In this document: one piece after another, positions 52,378 to 60,880 of the stretch
Numbering within the stretch: position 1 is the stretch's first letter
How the letters are laid out: each line of letters starts with the position of its first letter
Program-made: the position numbers and the translations under genes
Source of the DNA: Phyllobacterium sp. 21LDTY02-6
GTDB lineage: Bacteria > Pseudomonadota > Alphaproteobacteria > Rhizobiales > Rhizobiaceae
DNA length: 64,000 nucleotides
NCBI RefSeq assembly: GCF_023554255.2
Contig: NZ_JAMJWD020000003.1
Span: 62,001-126,000, forward strand
Reading direction: 5' to 3'
Notes under the pieces: model-generated
Databases searched by the model: none
The model's input: only the letters and a program-made list of their open reading frames with translations
What the model was told of the DNA's origin: nothing

Positions 52378-53730
52378 GTGAATATCGAGATTTTATCCAT
52401 TCTTGTGCTGATTGGCATGTTCGTCATTGCGACGATTCTACCCATCAATATGGGTGCGCTTGCCTTCGCGGCAGCCTTCATCGTTGGCGACCTGATCATG
52501 GGCCTGCCTTCCAAGGACATCTTCGCCGGTTTCCCCAGCGACCTGTTTTTGACGCTCGTCGGCATCACCTACCTGTTTGCAATTGCCCAGAACAACGGGA
52601 CGATCGACTGGCTGGTCGAGAAGGCCGTCCAGTTGGTGCGCGGACATATGGCACTCATACCCTGGGTGATGTTCCTCGTCGCCGCAGTCATCACGGGCTT
52701 CGGCGCGCTCGGCCCGGCGGCTGTCGCGATCCTTGCTCCGGTCGCGCTGCGCTTCGCCGCGCAATACCGCATCAGTCCGGTCATGATGGGGTTGATGGTC
52801 ATTCACGGCGCACAGGGCGGCGGCTTTTCGCCGATCAGCGTCTATGGCGGCATCACCAACCAGATCGTCGAAAAGGCGGGCCTGCCCTATGGGCCGACGA
52901 CGCTGTTCCTGTCCAGCCTCTTCTTCAACCTGGCCATCGCAATCGTCGTCTTCTTCGTCTTCGGCGGCTGGAAGAGCCTGCGCGAGCACGCCGCCGCTTC
53001 GGGGCCGGATCCGGACACGCACCTGGCGGGAGCATCGCGCGCCATTGTCGGCCATGGCGGTACACCCGCCTCGCCGGCCTATCACCGCAGCGACGTTTCG
53101 CCCTCCGGCGCGCATATTCCAACGAGCGAGGGCCTGACCCGCGAACGGCTGCTGACATTGATCGGCCTGACGGCGCTCGCCGTAGGCGCCCTGGCTTTCA
53201 AGTTCAATGTCGGCCTCGTCGCCATCACAGTCGCCGTCGCGCTGGCGCTGGTGTCGCCCAAGACCCAGAAGGCGGCGATTGACAAGGTCAGCTGGTCGAC
53301 GGTGCTGCTGATTTCCGGCATCATCACCTATGTCGGCGTGCTGCAGGAAGCCGGCACGGTGGACTATGTGGCATCCGGCATCTCGGGACTGGGAATGCCG
53401 CTCCTGGCCGCCCTGCTCCTGTGCTTCACGGGTGCGGTCGTTTCGGCCTTCGCCTCCTCGACGGCGCTGCTCGGCGCGATCATTCCACTGGCGGTGCCCT
53501 TTCTCATGCAGGGGCATATCAGCGCCATCGGCGTCGTCGCCGCCATCGCGATCTCGACCACGATCGTCGATACCAGCCCGTTCTCGACCAATGGCGCTCT
53601 CGTGGTGGCCAATGCGTCCGAAGGCGAGCGCGACGACGTCCTGCGCAAGCTGCTCGTCTACAGCGCATTGATTGCCATCATCGGCCCGATCATTGCCTGG
53701 CTCGTCCTTGTCGTGCCCGGCATCATCTGA
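52378..53730 (+). CDS. matC: Malonate (dicarboxylate) transporter MatC
   Basis: 450 aa membrane protein with the MatC N-terminal domain (IGMFVIATILPINMGALAFAAAFIVGDLIMG) and a C-terminal repeat (STALLGAIIPLAVPFL). A hydrophilic loop at about residues 200-250 divides the two halves. GTG start with GGAGGAA upstream. It imports malonate across the inner membrane for MatB and MatA. The gap to matB is 92 bp. A GC-rich hairpin follows the stop. Confidence 0.93.
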   Translation: MNIEILSILVLIGMFVIATILPINMGALAFAAAFIVGDLIMGLPSKDIFAGFPSDLFLTLVGITYLFAIAQNNGTIDWLVEKAVQLVRGHMALIPWVMFLVAAVITGFGALGPAAVAILAPVALRFAAQYRISPVMMGLMVIHGAQGGGFSPISVYGGITNQIVEKAGLPYGPTTLFLSSLFFNLAIAIVVFFVFGGWKSLREHAAASGPDPDTHLAGASRAIVGHGGTPASPAYHRSDVSPSGAHIPTSEGLTRERLLTLIGLTALAVGALAFKFNVGLVAITVAVALALVSPKTQKAAIDKVSWSTVLLISGIITYVGVLQEAGTVDYVASGISGLGMPLLAALLLCFTGAVVSAFASSTALLGAIIPLAVPFLMQGHISAIGVVAAIAISTTIVDTSPFSTNGALVVANASEGERDDVLRKLLVYSALIAIIGPIIAWLVLVVPGII

Positions 53731-53750
53731 CGATCGGCAGCGTTAAAGAT

Positions 53751-53775
53751 GGCGCGGGCGTCCCGTTCCCGCGCC
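53751..53775 (+). terminator. Rho-independent-like terminator after matC
   Basis: GGCGCGGG (53751-53758) pairs with CCCGCGCC (53768-53775) around a 9-nt loop, followed by TTTA. It lies 20 bp after the matC stop. Confidence 0.6.
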
Positions 53776-53842
53776 TTTACCCGCGAGAGGGGCCACCGAG
53801 GTCAATTGCCTCGCGGCATGGCGGCTGGCAAAACAATATTCG

Positions 53843-53873
53843 AAACTATCGCCGCGAGTGAGAACGATAGTTT
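53843..53873. promoter_or_regulatory. Inverted repeat AAACTATCG-N13-CGATAGTTT upstream of sulfonate module 2
   Basis: Perfect 9-bp arms at 53843-53851 and 53865-53873. A third ATAGTTT occurs at 53929. The wide spacing suits a LysR-type or CysB/Cbl-type activator, but no regulator gene is adjacent. Confidence 0.5.
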
Positions 53874-53975
53874 GCAATTCAGCCGTGAAACGAAATGCCA
53901 GCGCATTGATGGATTTTGCTGTGAACAATAGTTTCATTGCGTATCCAATCATACAGGCGCAGGAGCCCCTTCATC

Positions 53976-55013
53976 ATGCGGCATCAAGTTTTGGGCGCGA
54001 CCAGACGCCAGATTTTCGCCGCGGCGACGAGTGCTGCAATGGCGATCGCCGCGAGCCTTCTGCCCGGCCCGGCGGCTGCGGAAGGTACGATCCGCGTCGC
54101 CCAGCAGTTCGGCATCTCCTATCTCATCCTCGACGTCGTCCGCGACCAGAAGCTCATCGAGAAGCACGGCAAGGAAGCCGGTCTCGACATCGCCGTCGAT
54201 TGGGCGACGGTTTCGGGCGCCACCGCCATGAACGAGGCGCTGCTGTCCGACAATCTCGACATCGCGGCGGCCGGAGTCCCGCCCGCGCTCAACATGTGGG
54301 ACCGGACCCGGGACCGCCAGGAAGTCAAGCTCGTCGCCACCCTCGGCTCGCAGCCGAACTATCTGCTGAGCAGCAATCCGGACGTCCATTCGCTCAAGGA
54401 TTTCGGCGCGAACGACCGCATCGCGGTCCCCGCCGCCGGGGTCGGCTTCCAGTCGCGAACGTTGCAGATCGAATCGGCCAAGGTGTTCGGCCAGGACAAG
54501 TTCCAGAAGCTGGACGAGATCACCGTCAGCCTGCCGCACCCCGACGCGACGGCGGCGCTGATCTCCGGCGGAACCGAGGTGAACGCACATTTCTCGTCGG
54601 CGCCGTTCTACTACCAGGCGCTGCAGGGCAACAAGGCGGTGCACAAGGTCATCAGCTCCTACGACATCCTCGGCGGCCCGGCGAGCTTCAACGCGCTTTA
54701 TGCGACCACCGCCTTTCACGACGAGAACCCGAAAACCTATGCCGCCTTCTACGCGGCCCTGCGTGAAGCGGCGGACTGGATCAATGCCAACAAGGCGAAG
54801 GCCGCCGACACCTTCATCCGCCAGCAGAAATCGAAGCTGTCGCCGGAACTGGTGCTGCAGATCATCAACGATCCCGAGAATGATTTCTCCATCGTACCGA
54901 GAAACACCTTCGTCTACGCCACCGAACTTCACAAGCTCGGCGTGCTGAAGAACGAGGCCGCATCCTGGAAGGACTATTTCTTCCCGGAAGCCCACGCCGA
55001 CAATGGCAGCTGA
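53976..55013 (+). CDS. Sulfonate ABC transporter substrate-binding protein, SsuA/NrtA family
   Basis: 345 aa. The N-terminus GATRRQIFAAATSAAMAIAASLLPGPAAAE looks like a twin-arginine signal with an AAA cleavage site. Mature features include IRVAQQFGISYLILDVVRDQKLIEKHGKEAGLDI and SGATAMNEALLSDNLDIAAAGVPP. AGGAG precedes ATG 53976 by 10 bp, better than an in-frame start 39 bp earlier. First gene of sulfonate module 2, with a repeat-rich promoter region upstream. Confidence 0.9.
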   Translation: MRHQVLGATRRQIFAAATSAAMAIAASLLPGPAAAEGTIRVAQQFGISYLILDVVRDQKLIEKHGKEAGLDIAVDWATVSGATAMNEALLSDNLDIAAAGVPPALNMWDRTRDRQEVKLVATLGSQPNYLLSSNPDVHSLKDFGANDRIAVPAAGVGFQSRTLQIESAKVFGQDKFQKLDEITVSLPHPDATAALISGGTEVNAHFSSAPFYYQALQGNKAVHKVISSYDILGGPASFNALYATTAFHDENPKTYAAFYAALREAADWINANKAKAADTFIRQQKSKLSPELVLQIINDPENDFSIVPRNTFVYATELHKLGVLKNEAASWKDYFFPEAHADNGS

Positions 55014-55085
55014 TCGGTTGGCCGGGCGACCCATCGATATCGGCGCGCGGCCGGCAAGTCGCGCGCATCATTTCTGGAAACGATC

Positions 55086-55919
55086 ATGGATGGCCTGACC
55101 GCAACAGCGAACGACAGCGAAGTCCCCGCGACCCTGCCGCCGGCGCTTCTCAGCGTAGAAGGCGTGACGCTGGAATATACCGGGGCGAGCCAGATCGTGC
55201 GCGCAACGCAGAATGTCAGCTTCGACGTATGGGAGGCCGATCGCTTCGTTCTTCTCGGTGCATCCGGCTGCGGAAAGTCGACGCTGTTGAAGGCGGTCGG
55301 CGGGTTTATCCAGCCCCGCGAGGGACGGATACTGCTCGATGGCCGGCCGGTCGACGGTCCCGGACCGGACCGCGTCGTCGTGTTCCAGGAATTCGACCAA
55401 TTGCCGCCGTGGAAGACGGTCCGCGAAAATGTGGCGTTTCCGGTGCGGGTTTCCGGGCGACTTGACCGCAAGAGCGCGGCAGAGCGCGCGGATTACTACC
55501 TCGACAAGGTTGGGCTCAGCCGCTTCGCCGACGCCTATCCGAACGCATTGTCCGGCGGCATGAAGCAGCGCGTGGCGATCGCGCGGGCGCTTGCCATGGA
55601 GCCGCGCGTGCTGCTGATGGACGAGCCTTTCGCCGCGCTGGACGCCCTGACCCGCCGAAAGATGCAGGAAGAGCTTCTGGCGCTGTGGGAGGAGGTGCGG
55701 TTCACCCTGCTTTTCGTGACGCATTCCATCGAGGAGGCGCTGGTGGTCGGCAACCGCATCGCGCTTCTCTCGCCGCATCCGGGGCGCATGCGTGCCGAAC
55801 TCAATGCCCATGAATGGGACCTGCATGGTGGCGGAAGCGCCGAATTCCAGGCGGCGGCAAACCGCGTGCATCGCCTGCTGTTCGAAGACGTTCCGCCGGA
55901 CGAAAGCAATCCGACATGA
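55086..55919 (+). CDS. Sulfonate/nitrate-type ABC transporter ATP-binding protein
   Basis: 277 aa. Walker A LLGASGCGKSTLLKAV, Q-loop VVFQEFDQLPPWKTVREN, signature [15 protein letters not shown] and Walker B VLLMDEPFAALDALTR, with the C-terminal IEEALVVGNRIALLSPHPGRM typical of the SsuB/NrtD/TauB class. It overlaps the permease gene by 4 bp. Confidence 0.93.
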   Translation: MDGLTATANDSEVPATLPPALLSVEGVTLEYTGASQIVRATQNVSFDVWEADRFVLLGASGCGKSTLLKAVGGFIQPREGRILLDGRPVDGPGPDRVVVFQEFDQLPPWKTVRENVAFPVRVSGRLDRKSAAERADYYLDKVGLSRFADAYPNALSGGMKQRVAIARALAMEPRVLLMDEPFAALDALTRRKMQEELLALWEEVRFTLLFVTHSIEEALVVGNRIALLSPHPGRMRAELNAHEWDLHGGGSAEFQAAANRVHRLLFEDVPPDESNPT

Positions 55920-56815
55920 GTGAAACCCGCCTCCTGTCACCAGCAGCGGCCCGGCCGGCGCCGCCGGTTCGGCCGGAATACGAACGGGCTCCGGAGGCCG
56001 TTGCCGGGGCCAGCATTGCCCGCACGATCCCGCTGCCGCAGCGTCTGTTGCAGCAGCCCTGGTTGCGCAAGGGCCTGATCCTCGTCGCGCTTGCCGTTCT
56101 CTGGGAGGTCGTTGCGCGCATCCAGGGCAACGACCTGATGCTGCCGTCGTTCGGCCAGACCATCCGCGCCTTTTACGAGGACATCGCGAATGGCGTCATT
56201 CCCGGCCGTGCGGCAAACTCCATCGACGTGCTGTTGAAGGGCTATCTCAGCGGCGTGGTGCTCGCTTTCGTCCTGACCACGCTTGCGATATCGAGCCGGT
56301 TCGGCCGGGACGTGCTGTCGACACTGACATCCATGTTCAACCCGCTGCCGCCGATCGCGCTGCTGCCGCTTGGCCTTCTCTGGTTCGGGCTTGGCCAGGG
56401 CAGCCTGATCTTCGTGCTGATCCACTCGGTGATGTGGCCGCTGGCGCTCAACATGTATACCGGCTTCACCAGCGTTCCCGAGACGCTTCGGATGACGGGG
56501 CGCAATTACGGGTTGCGCGGGCTGCGCTACGTCTTCCTTATCCTGGTGCCGGCGGCCCTCCCCTCGATCATCGCCGGCCTGAAGATCGGCTGGGCCTTTG
56601 CCTGGCGCACATTGATCGCGGCAGAACTCGTCTTCGGCACCTCGTCCGGGCGCGGCGGGCTTGGCTGGTACATTTTCCAGAACCGCAACGAACTCTATAC
56701 CGACCGCGTCTTCGCCGGCCTCATCACCGTGATCCTGCTTGGCCTGATCGTCGAGAACGTGCTGTTCCGGCAGATCGAACAGCGTACGATCCTCAGATGG
56801 GGCATGACGAAATAG
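55916..56815 (+). CDS. Sulfonate ABC transporter permease, SsuC-like
   Basis: 299 aa. A cytoplasmic proline-rich N-terminus of about 45 residues precedes the membrane domain (GLILVALAVLWEVVARIQG first). The coupling loop is LRMTGRNYGLRGLRYVFLILVPAALPS, and SGRGGLGWYIFQNRNEL follows. The start overlaps the ATPase stop (ATGA). It pairs with the ATPase and binding protein of module 2. Confidence 0.92.
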   Translation: MSETRLLSPAAARPAPPVRPEYERAPEAVAGASIARTIPLPQRLLQQPWLRKGLILVALAVLWEVVARIQGNDLMLPSFGQTIRAFYEDIANGVIPGRAANSIDVLLKGYLSGVVLAFVLTTLAISSRFGRDVLSTLTSMFNPLPPIALLPLGLLWFGLGQGSLIFVLIHSVMWPLALNMYTGFTSVPETLRMTGRNYGLRGLRYVFLILVPAALPSIIAGLKIGWAFAWRTLIAAELVFGTSSGRGGLGWYIFQNRNELYTDRVFAGLITVILLGLIVENVLFRQIEQRTILRWGMTK

Positions 56816-56830
56816 GTTGGGCGGAACGTC

Positions 56831-57835
56831 ATGACGACAGCAGGCAGATACGTGGTGGGCGTCACCGATCACATGATCGACACGCCCGACCTCGAGGCCG
56901 ATATTCTCGGCGACGATGTCGAGGTCGACTTCTTCGCGACGACCGACGAAAGCCGGTTCAGCCCGGAACGGCTGGCGCGCCTCGATGCCCTCATGGTCTG
57001 GGGCGCGCGGCTGGGAGCGCGCAGCATTGCCCATCTGACCCGCTGTCGCGGCGTTGTCCGCTATGGCGTCGGCTATGAGAAGATCGATGTCGCGGCACTG
57101 ACCAAGGCCGGAATTCCCTTCGCCAACAATCCGGATTACGGCACCGAGGAAGTGGCCGATCACGCGGTGGCGATGATCCTCTCGCTGCACCGGCGTCTGT
57201 GGGAGCACGATGCGCGGGCTCGCCGCTACGCATCCGGATGGCAGGTCCACAGCCTCAAGCCGCTCTCCCGCTCCAACCGGACGATTGTCGGTCTCGTCGG
57301 CGTTGGCCGGATCGGCACGGCGGTGGTCAATCGCCTGAAGCCGTTCGGCTTCCATATCATCGGCTTCGATCCCGGCCAGCCGCCGGGACACGAGAAGGCC
57401 GTCGGCTACGAGCGCGTCGACCGGCTCGACGACCTGCTCGCCCGGTCCGATGTGGTCACGCTGCACTGCCCGGCAACGCCGCAGACCCGGGGCATGTTCG
57501 ATGCCGCCCGGTTGGCCCGATTGAAGCCCGGCGCGATCCTGGTCAATACGGCGCGCGGCGAACTGCTCGCCGATCTCGATGTATTGGAGGCGGCCCTGCG
57601 AAGCGGCCATCTGGCGGCGGCGGCGATCGACACGCTGGCCGAGGAACCGCCCGGCAATCACCCGCTCCTCGCCGCCTGGCGCGACCGCGAGGACTGGCTT
57701 GCCGGCCGGCTGGTGATCACGCCCCACAATGCCTTCTATTCCGACCATGCCGTGACCGAGATGCGCACCAATGCGGCGCGCACCGTGCGCATTCTGCTCG
57801 ACGAGGGGCGATTGCGAAACCGGGTGACGGAGTGA
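56831..57835 (+). CDS. D-2-hydroxyacid dehydrogenase (NAD-binding)
   Basis: 334 aa, D-isomer-specific dehydrogenase family. NAD motif VGLVGVGRIGTAVVNRL near residue 155. The catalytic Arg is in VNTARGELL, the Glu in TLAEEPPGNHP and the His in TPHNAFYS. It interconverts a 2-hydroxy acid and its keto acid. Located between the transporter and the monooxygenase of sulfonate module 2, it may process the carbon skeleton left after desulfonation, for example a sulfolactate-like or 2-hydroxy-acid product. This is inferred. Confidence 0.88.
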   Translation: MTTAGRYVVGVTDHMIDTPDLEADILGDDVEVDFFATTDESRFSPERLARLDALMVWGARLGARSIAHLTRCRGVVRYGVGYEKIDVAALTKAGIPFANNPDYGTEEVADHAVAMILSLHRRLWEHDARARRYASGWQVHSLKPLSRSNRTIVGLVGVGRIGTAVVNRLKPFGFHIIGFDPGQPPGHEKAVGYERVDRLDDLLARSDVVTLHCPATPQTRGMFDAARLARLKPGAILVNTARGELLADLDVLEAALRSGHLAAAAIDTLAEEPPGNHPLLAAWRDREDWLAGRLVITPHNAFYSDHAVTEMRTNAARTVRILLDEGRLRNRVTE

Positions 57836-57874
57836 CCCGGTGCCAGACTGATTTGAACATTTCGAGGCAGGACC

Positions 57875-58939
57875 ATGACCGATCATAGCAACTATCTATG
57901 GTACATCCCCAACGACGTTAAGGCCGGCCACCGGGGCGATACGGCGGCGGCAAACCACAACCGCCTCGATACGCTGACCGAGCAGGCGAAAGCGCTCGAG
58001 GACCATGGCTGGAAAGGCGCGCTGATCGGCACCGGCTGGGGTCGTCCAGACACGTTTACCCTTGCCACGGCGCTGGCGGCCCGCACCACGACGTTCGAGC
58101 CGCTGATCGCGGCCAGGCCGGGCTACTGGCGCCCGGCAAACTTCGCCGCGTCGGTCGCCACGCTGGACCAGCTGACGGGCGGCCGCGTGCGCGTCAACAT
58201 CGTGTCGGGCCAGGACGAACTGGCCGCCTATGGCGACCAGGAAGGCGACCAGGCGCAACGCTATGCGCGCACCAGGGAGTTCATGCGGCTGATCCGCAGG
58301 CTCTGGACCGAAGAGCATGTCACCTTCAGGGGCGAGCATTTCAGCGTGACCGATTCGACCGTGGCGCCGCGCCTCGACAATCGCGGTGAAAGGCTCCATC
58401 CGAAGCTCTATTTCGGCGGCGCTTCGGAAGCTGCCGAGCGCGTTGCGGCAACCGAAGCGGACGTCCAGCTGTTCTGGGGGGAACCGCTGGATGGGATCCG
58501 GGAGCGGATCGAGCGGCTGCGCAATCTCAGCAGGACGCTCGATCGGGACCTGCCGCCGCTGGAATTCGGCCTGCGCATCACCACCGTCGTTCGCGATACG
58601 ACCGAGCAAGCCTGGGCGGATGCGCAGGCGCGCGTCGCCGCCATGGCCGAGGGCAAGAGCGGCAACTGGAACGATCACAAGGCCGGTGCGGTCGGCCAGC
58701 AGCGCCTGCTCGATCTCGCCAGACGCGGCGAGGTGCTTGACGACAATCTCTACACGGCGCCCGGAAAATTCGGCGGCGGCGGCGCCGGCACCACCTGGCT
58801 GGTCGGATCGGCGGAGGATGTCGCCGCCTCGCTTCGCAAGTACCGCGCTCTCGGCGTGACGCATTTCATCCTGTCCGACACGCCCTATCTGCAGGAGATC
58901 AAGCGCCAGGGCGAACAATTGCTGCCGCTGCTTCGATAG
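57875..58939 (+). CDS. FMNH2-dependent alkanesulfonate monooxygenase, SsuD-like
   Basis: 354 aa luciferase-like monooxygenase of the SsuD group. Features are ALEDHGWKGALIGTGWGRPD, IAARPGYWRPANFAASVATLDQLTGGRVRVNIVSGQD, and YFGGASEAAERVAA. It would split an alkanesulfonate into sulfite and aldehyde using reduced flavin. No SsuE reductase is encoded alongside. Last gene of the operon 53976-58939. Its distant fold relative at 31311 belongs to the other sulfonate module. Confidence 0.9.
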   Translation: MTDHSNYLWYIPNDVKAGHRGDTAAANHNRLDTLTEQAKALEDHGWKGALIGTGWGRPDTFTLATALAARTTTFEPLIAARPGYWRPANFAASVATLDQLTGGRVRVNIVSGQDELAAYGDQEGDQAQRYARTREFMRLIRRLWTEEHVTFRGEHFSVTDSTVAPRLDNRGERLHPKLYFGGASEAAERVAATEADVQLFWGEPLDGIRERIERLRNLSRTLDRDLPPLEFGLRITTVVRDTTEQAWADAQARVAAMAEGKSGNWNDHKAGAVGQQRLLDLARRGEVLDDNLYTAPGKFGGGGAGTTWLVGSAEDVAASLRKYRALGVTHFILSDTPYLQEIKRQGEQLLPLLR

Positions 58940-58954
58940 GCGACAGGCGACATC

Positions 58955-59509
58955 TCAGCCTGCAACGATGCCGTTCAGAAACACGCCCACCAGATGCGCG
59001 ATATGCGCCTTTGGTGCGCTGTCCTGCTCGGTAGCCAGCGAAACCGCGGTCACGACGCAAACAAGGTCGTCAAAGCTGATGTCCGGGCGAACGACCCCGG
59101 CAGCCTGCGCATTGTCCAGAAGCCTGATACCTTCCGCACTCGTCGCGGCGCAGCCGGGCGATCCGACCTGCAAGACTGTTCCGAGCGAGGCGGCTAGACC
59201 ACGATAGAGGTTCGTGTGCTGGACGAGTTGTTCAAGATAGGAGCGCATCGCGCCCAGCGGGTCCTCGCCAGTGTCCTTCGATCTGCTGGTCTCGGCAAAA
59301 GCCACCAATCGCGAGCTATAGGTCGCAGCCAGAAGTTCGTCTCGTGTCGGAAAGCGCCTGTAGAGCGTTCCGATCCCGACCCCGGCCCGCCTTGCAACGT
59401 CTTCCAGCGAGGCGCCGGCGCCTCGCTCCAGAAACACCTCCTCGGCGGCAGCGAGGATACGCTCCCTGTTTCGCTGGGCGTCGGCCCGTAATGCGGTCTC
59501 GTCAGTCAA
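58955..59509 (-). CDS. TetR-family transcriptional regulator
   Basis: 184 aa. Helix-turn-helix RILAAAEEVFLERGAGASLEDVARRAGVGIGTLYRRFPTRDELL at residues about 15-60, then a helical ligand-binding domain of the type found next to SDR genes. Divergent from the SDR gene at 59601. Two directly repeated inverted repeats lie in between and are its likely operators. Confidence 0.93.
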   Translation of the reverse strand: MTDETALRADAQRNRERILAAAEEVFLERGAGASLEDVARRAGVGIGTLYRRFPTRDELLAATYSSRLVAFAETSRSKDTGEDPLGAMRSYLEQLVQHTNLYRGLAASLGTVLQVGSPGCAATSAEGIRLLDNAQAAGVVRPDISFDDLVCVVTAVSLATEQDSAPKAHIAHLVGVFLNGIVAG

Positions 59510-59532
59510 ATACCTGCCTCATTGGAACTTGC

Positions 59533-59555
59533 TAAGTGGAGGATACCTCCATATG
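59533..59555. promoter_or_regulatory. TetR operator, site 1 (TAAGTGGAG-N5-CTCCA)
   Basis: The left arm is identical to site 2 and the right arm matches in its first five bases. It lies 24 bp upstream of the TetR start codon. Confidence 0.65.
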
Positions 59556-59556
59556 T

Positions 59557-59579
59557 TAAGTGGAGCAATCCTCCACTTA
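59557..59579. promoter_or_regulatory. TetR operator, site 2 (TAAGTGGAG-N5-CTCCACTTA)
   Basis: Perfect 9-bp arms with a 5-bp spacer, centred 24 bp from site 1 and 22 bp before the SDR start. Confidence 0.75.
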
Positions 59580-59600
59580 TTACGAAAGCGAGCATACGAC

Positions 59601-60344
59601 ATGACAAGGCAATTCGATGACAAGGTCGTGGTGATCACGGGCGGCACGGACGGGATTGGCCTGGCGACGGCCAGGTCATTTGCGGCGGCGGGCGCCCGCG
59701 TCTACATCACGGGCCGTCGGCAGGACCGCCTCGACGAGGCGCTCGGGGAAATCGGCAATGGCGCCGTTGGCGTTCAGGGCGATGTCAGTATGCTTGCCGA
59801 CCTGGACCGGCTATACACGCGGATAAAGCACGATCACGGCCGGGTCGACGTGGTATTCGCCAATGCCGGCGTGTCGGAGTCCGCGCCCATCGGCGGCATC
59901 GAGGAAGACCATTTCGATCGCGTCTTCGACATCAACGTCAAGGGCACGGTCTTCACGGTGCAGAAGGCCCTGCCGCTGATGTCCGCCGGCGGCGCTATCG
60001 TATTGATGGGCTCGGGCGCGGGCAGCAAGGGCTTCGCCAGCCTGTCCATCTACAGCGCCACGAAGGCGGCGATCCGCTCATTTGCAAGGACATGGACGAC
60101 CGACCTGAAAACCCGGAATATTCGCGTCAACGTCGTTTCACCCGGCATGGTCCTCACCCCGGCAATGCAGTCATATCTGCAGCAAAATGCCGGCGCCGAG
60201 GAATGGATGCAACAAGCCATTCCGTTTGGCAGGCTCGGCCAGTCCGAGGAGGTTGCCAAGGCGGTGCTGTTTCTCGCATCGAACTATGGCAGCTTCATCG
60301 GCGGCGAGGAACTGATGGTCGATGGCGGCTTCGTCGCAGTATGA
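59601..60344 (+). CDS. Short-chain dehydrogenase/reductase
   Basis: 247 aa classical SDR. Cofactor site VVITGGTDGIGLATARSFAAAG, NAG in VVFANAGVSES, catalytic IYSATKAAIRSFARTW, and C-terminal FIGGEELMVDGGFVAV. ATG 59601 is chosen because the Rossmann strand begins a few residues later and the upstream frame crosses the tandem operators. Regulated by the divergent TetR protein. Substrate unknown. TetR/SDR pairs of this kind often respond to an aldehyde or xenobiotic. Confidence 0.92.
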   Translation: MTRQFDDKVVVITGGTDGIGLATARSFAAAGARVYITGRRQDRLDEALGEIGNGAVGVQGDVSMLADLDRLYTRIKHDHGRVDVVFANAGVSESAPIGGIEEDHFDRVFDINVKGTVFTVQKALPLMSAGGAIVLMGSGAGSKGFASLSIYSATKAAIRSFARTWTTDLKTRNIRVNVVSPGMVLTPAMQSYLQQNAGAEEWMQQAIPFGRLGQSEEVAKAVLFLASNYGSFIGGEELMVDGGFVAV

Positions 60345-60373
60345 GGACGCATAACGCTACATCGAATTAGTGC

Positions 60374-60404
60374 GTGCTTCGACAGGCTCAGCATGAGGGT
60401 GGTG
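60374..60404. repeat. REP-like repeat, copy 1
   Basis: GTGCTTCGACAGGCTCAGCA followed by TGAGGGTGGTG. A similar but longer and more diverged copy is at 60881-60926. The pair brackets the hairpin cluster. Confidence 0.5.
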
Positions 60405-60490
60405 GAGATCAGCATAAGCGAGGTGGATTAAATGCAGGAAACCCTCACCACGCCCGCGAAATCGCGTCTGGTCATTGAAAGGGGGGAGAC

Positions 60491-60666
60491 GGGCGGTCTT
60501 CGCGCGTCTATAGTATCAGGGTCGAGGTCCGAAGACCGCCCATGGCGTCTTTGCCCTGCTGTTGTTGCGTTTGTCAGGCGCAACAACCCGGAAACCGGAG
60601 CGCTACCTCCGTTTCCTTCTGCAGTTTGCCGGATAGTCGGGTTTGTCACTCCCGACTGTCCGGCAA
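60491..60666. ncRNA. Cluster of four consecutive stem-loops, candidate structured RNA or mosaic element
   Basis: The arms are as follows. 60491-60502 pairs with 60530-60541 (12 bp). 60561-60569 pairs with 60579-60587 (9 bp). 60590-60600 pairs with 60607-60616 (10 bp with one bulge). 60626-60641 pairs with 60651-60666 (16 bp, one mismatch). The second and last have 9-nt loops that both begin TTTGTCA. It could be an intergenic mosaic element or a structured RNA. Transcription is not shown. Confidence 0.4.
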
Positions 60667-60880
60667 CGCCATCCTTCCCCAGCAATCGAAACAGCACCGG
60701 AAGCTGCTCCCCCACTGGAAAGGACCTGCACAGAATACCCCGGCTTCAAACAGGGGGGATAAGTTTTTTTGCGTGCCGGGGCGAAGAATGAGCGAAATCA
60801 GTGGCTTGCAGGGCAAAATATTTTTTGAGGCCAAAAATCTATCCCACCGCGCGGGCCATGAGGTGCAAATAATCTCCCGC

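Noticed and set aside
55937-57886. A 649-codon open frame antisense to a permease and a dehydrogenase
   Set aside because: It crosses two well-supported opposite-strand genes, is dominated by Arg/Asp/His and shows no domain.
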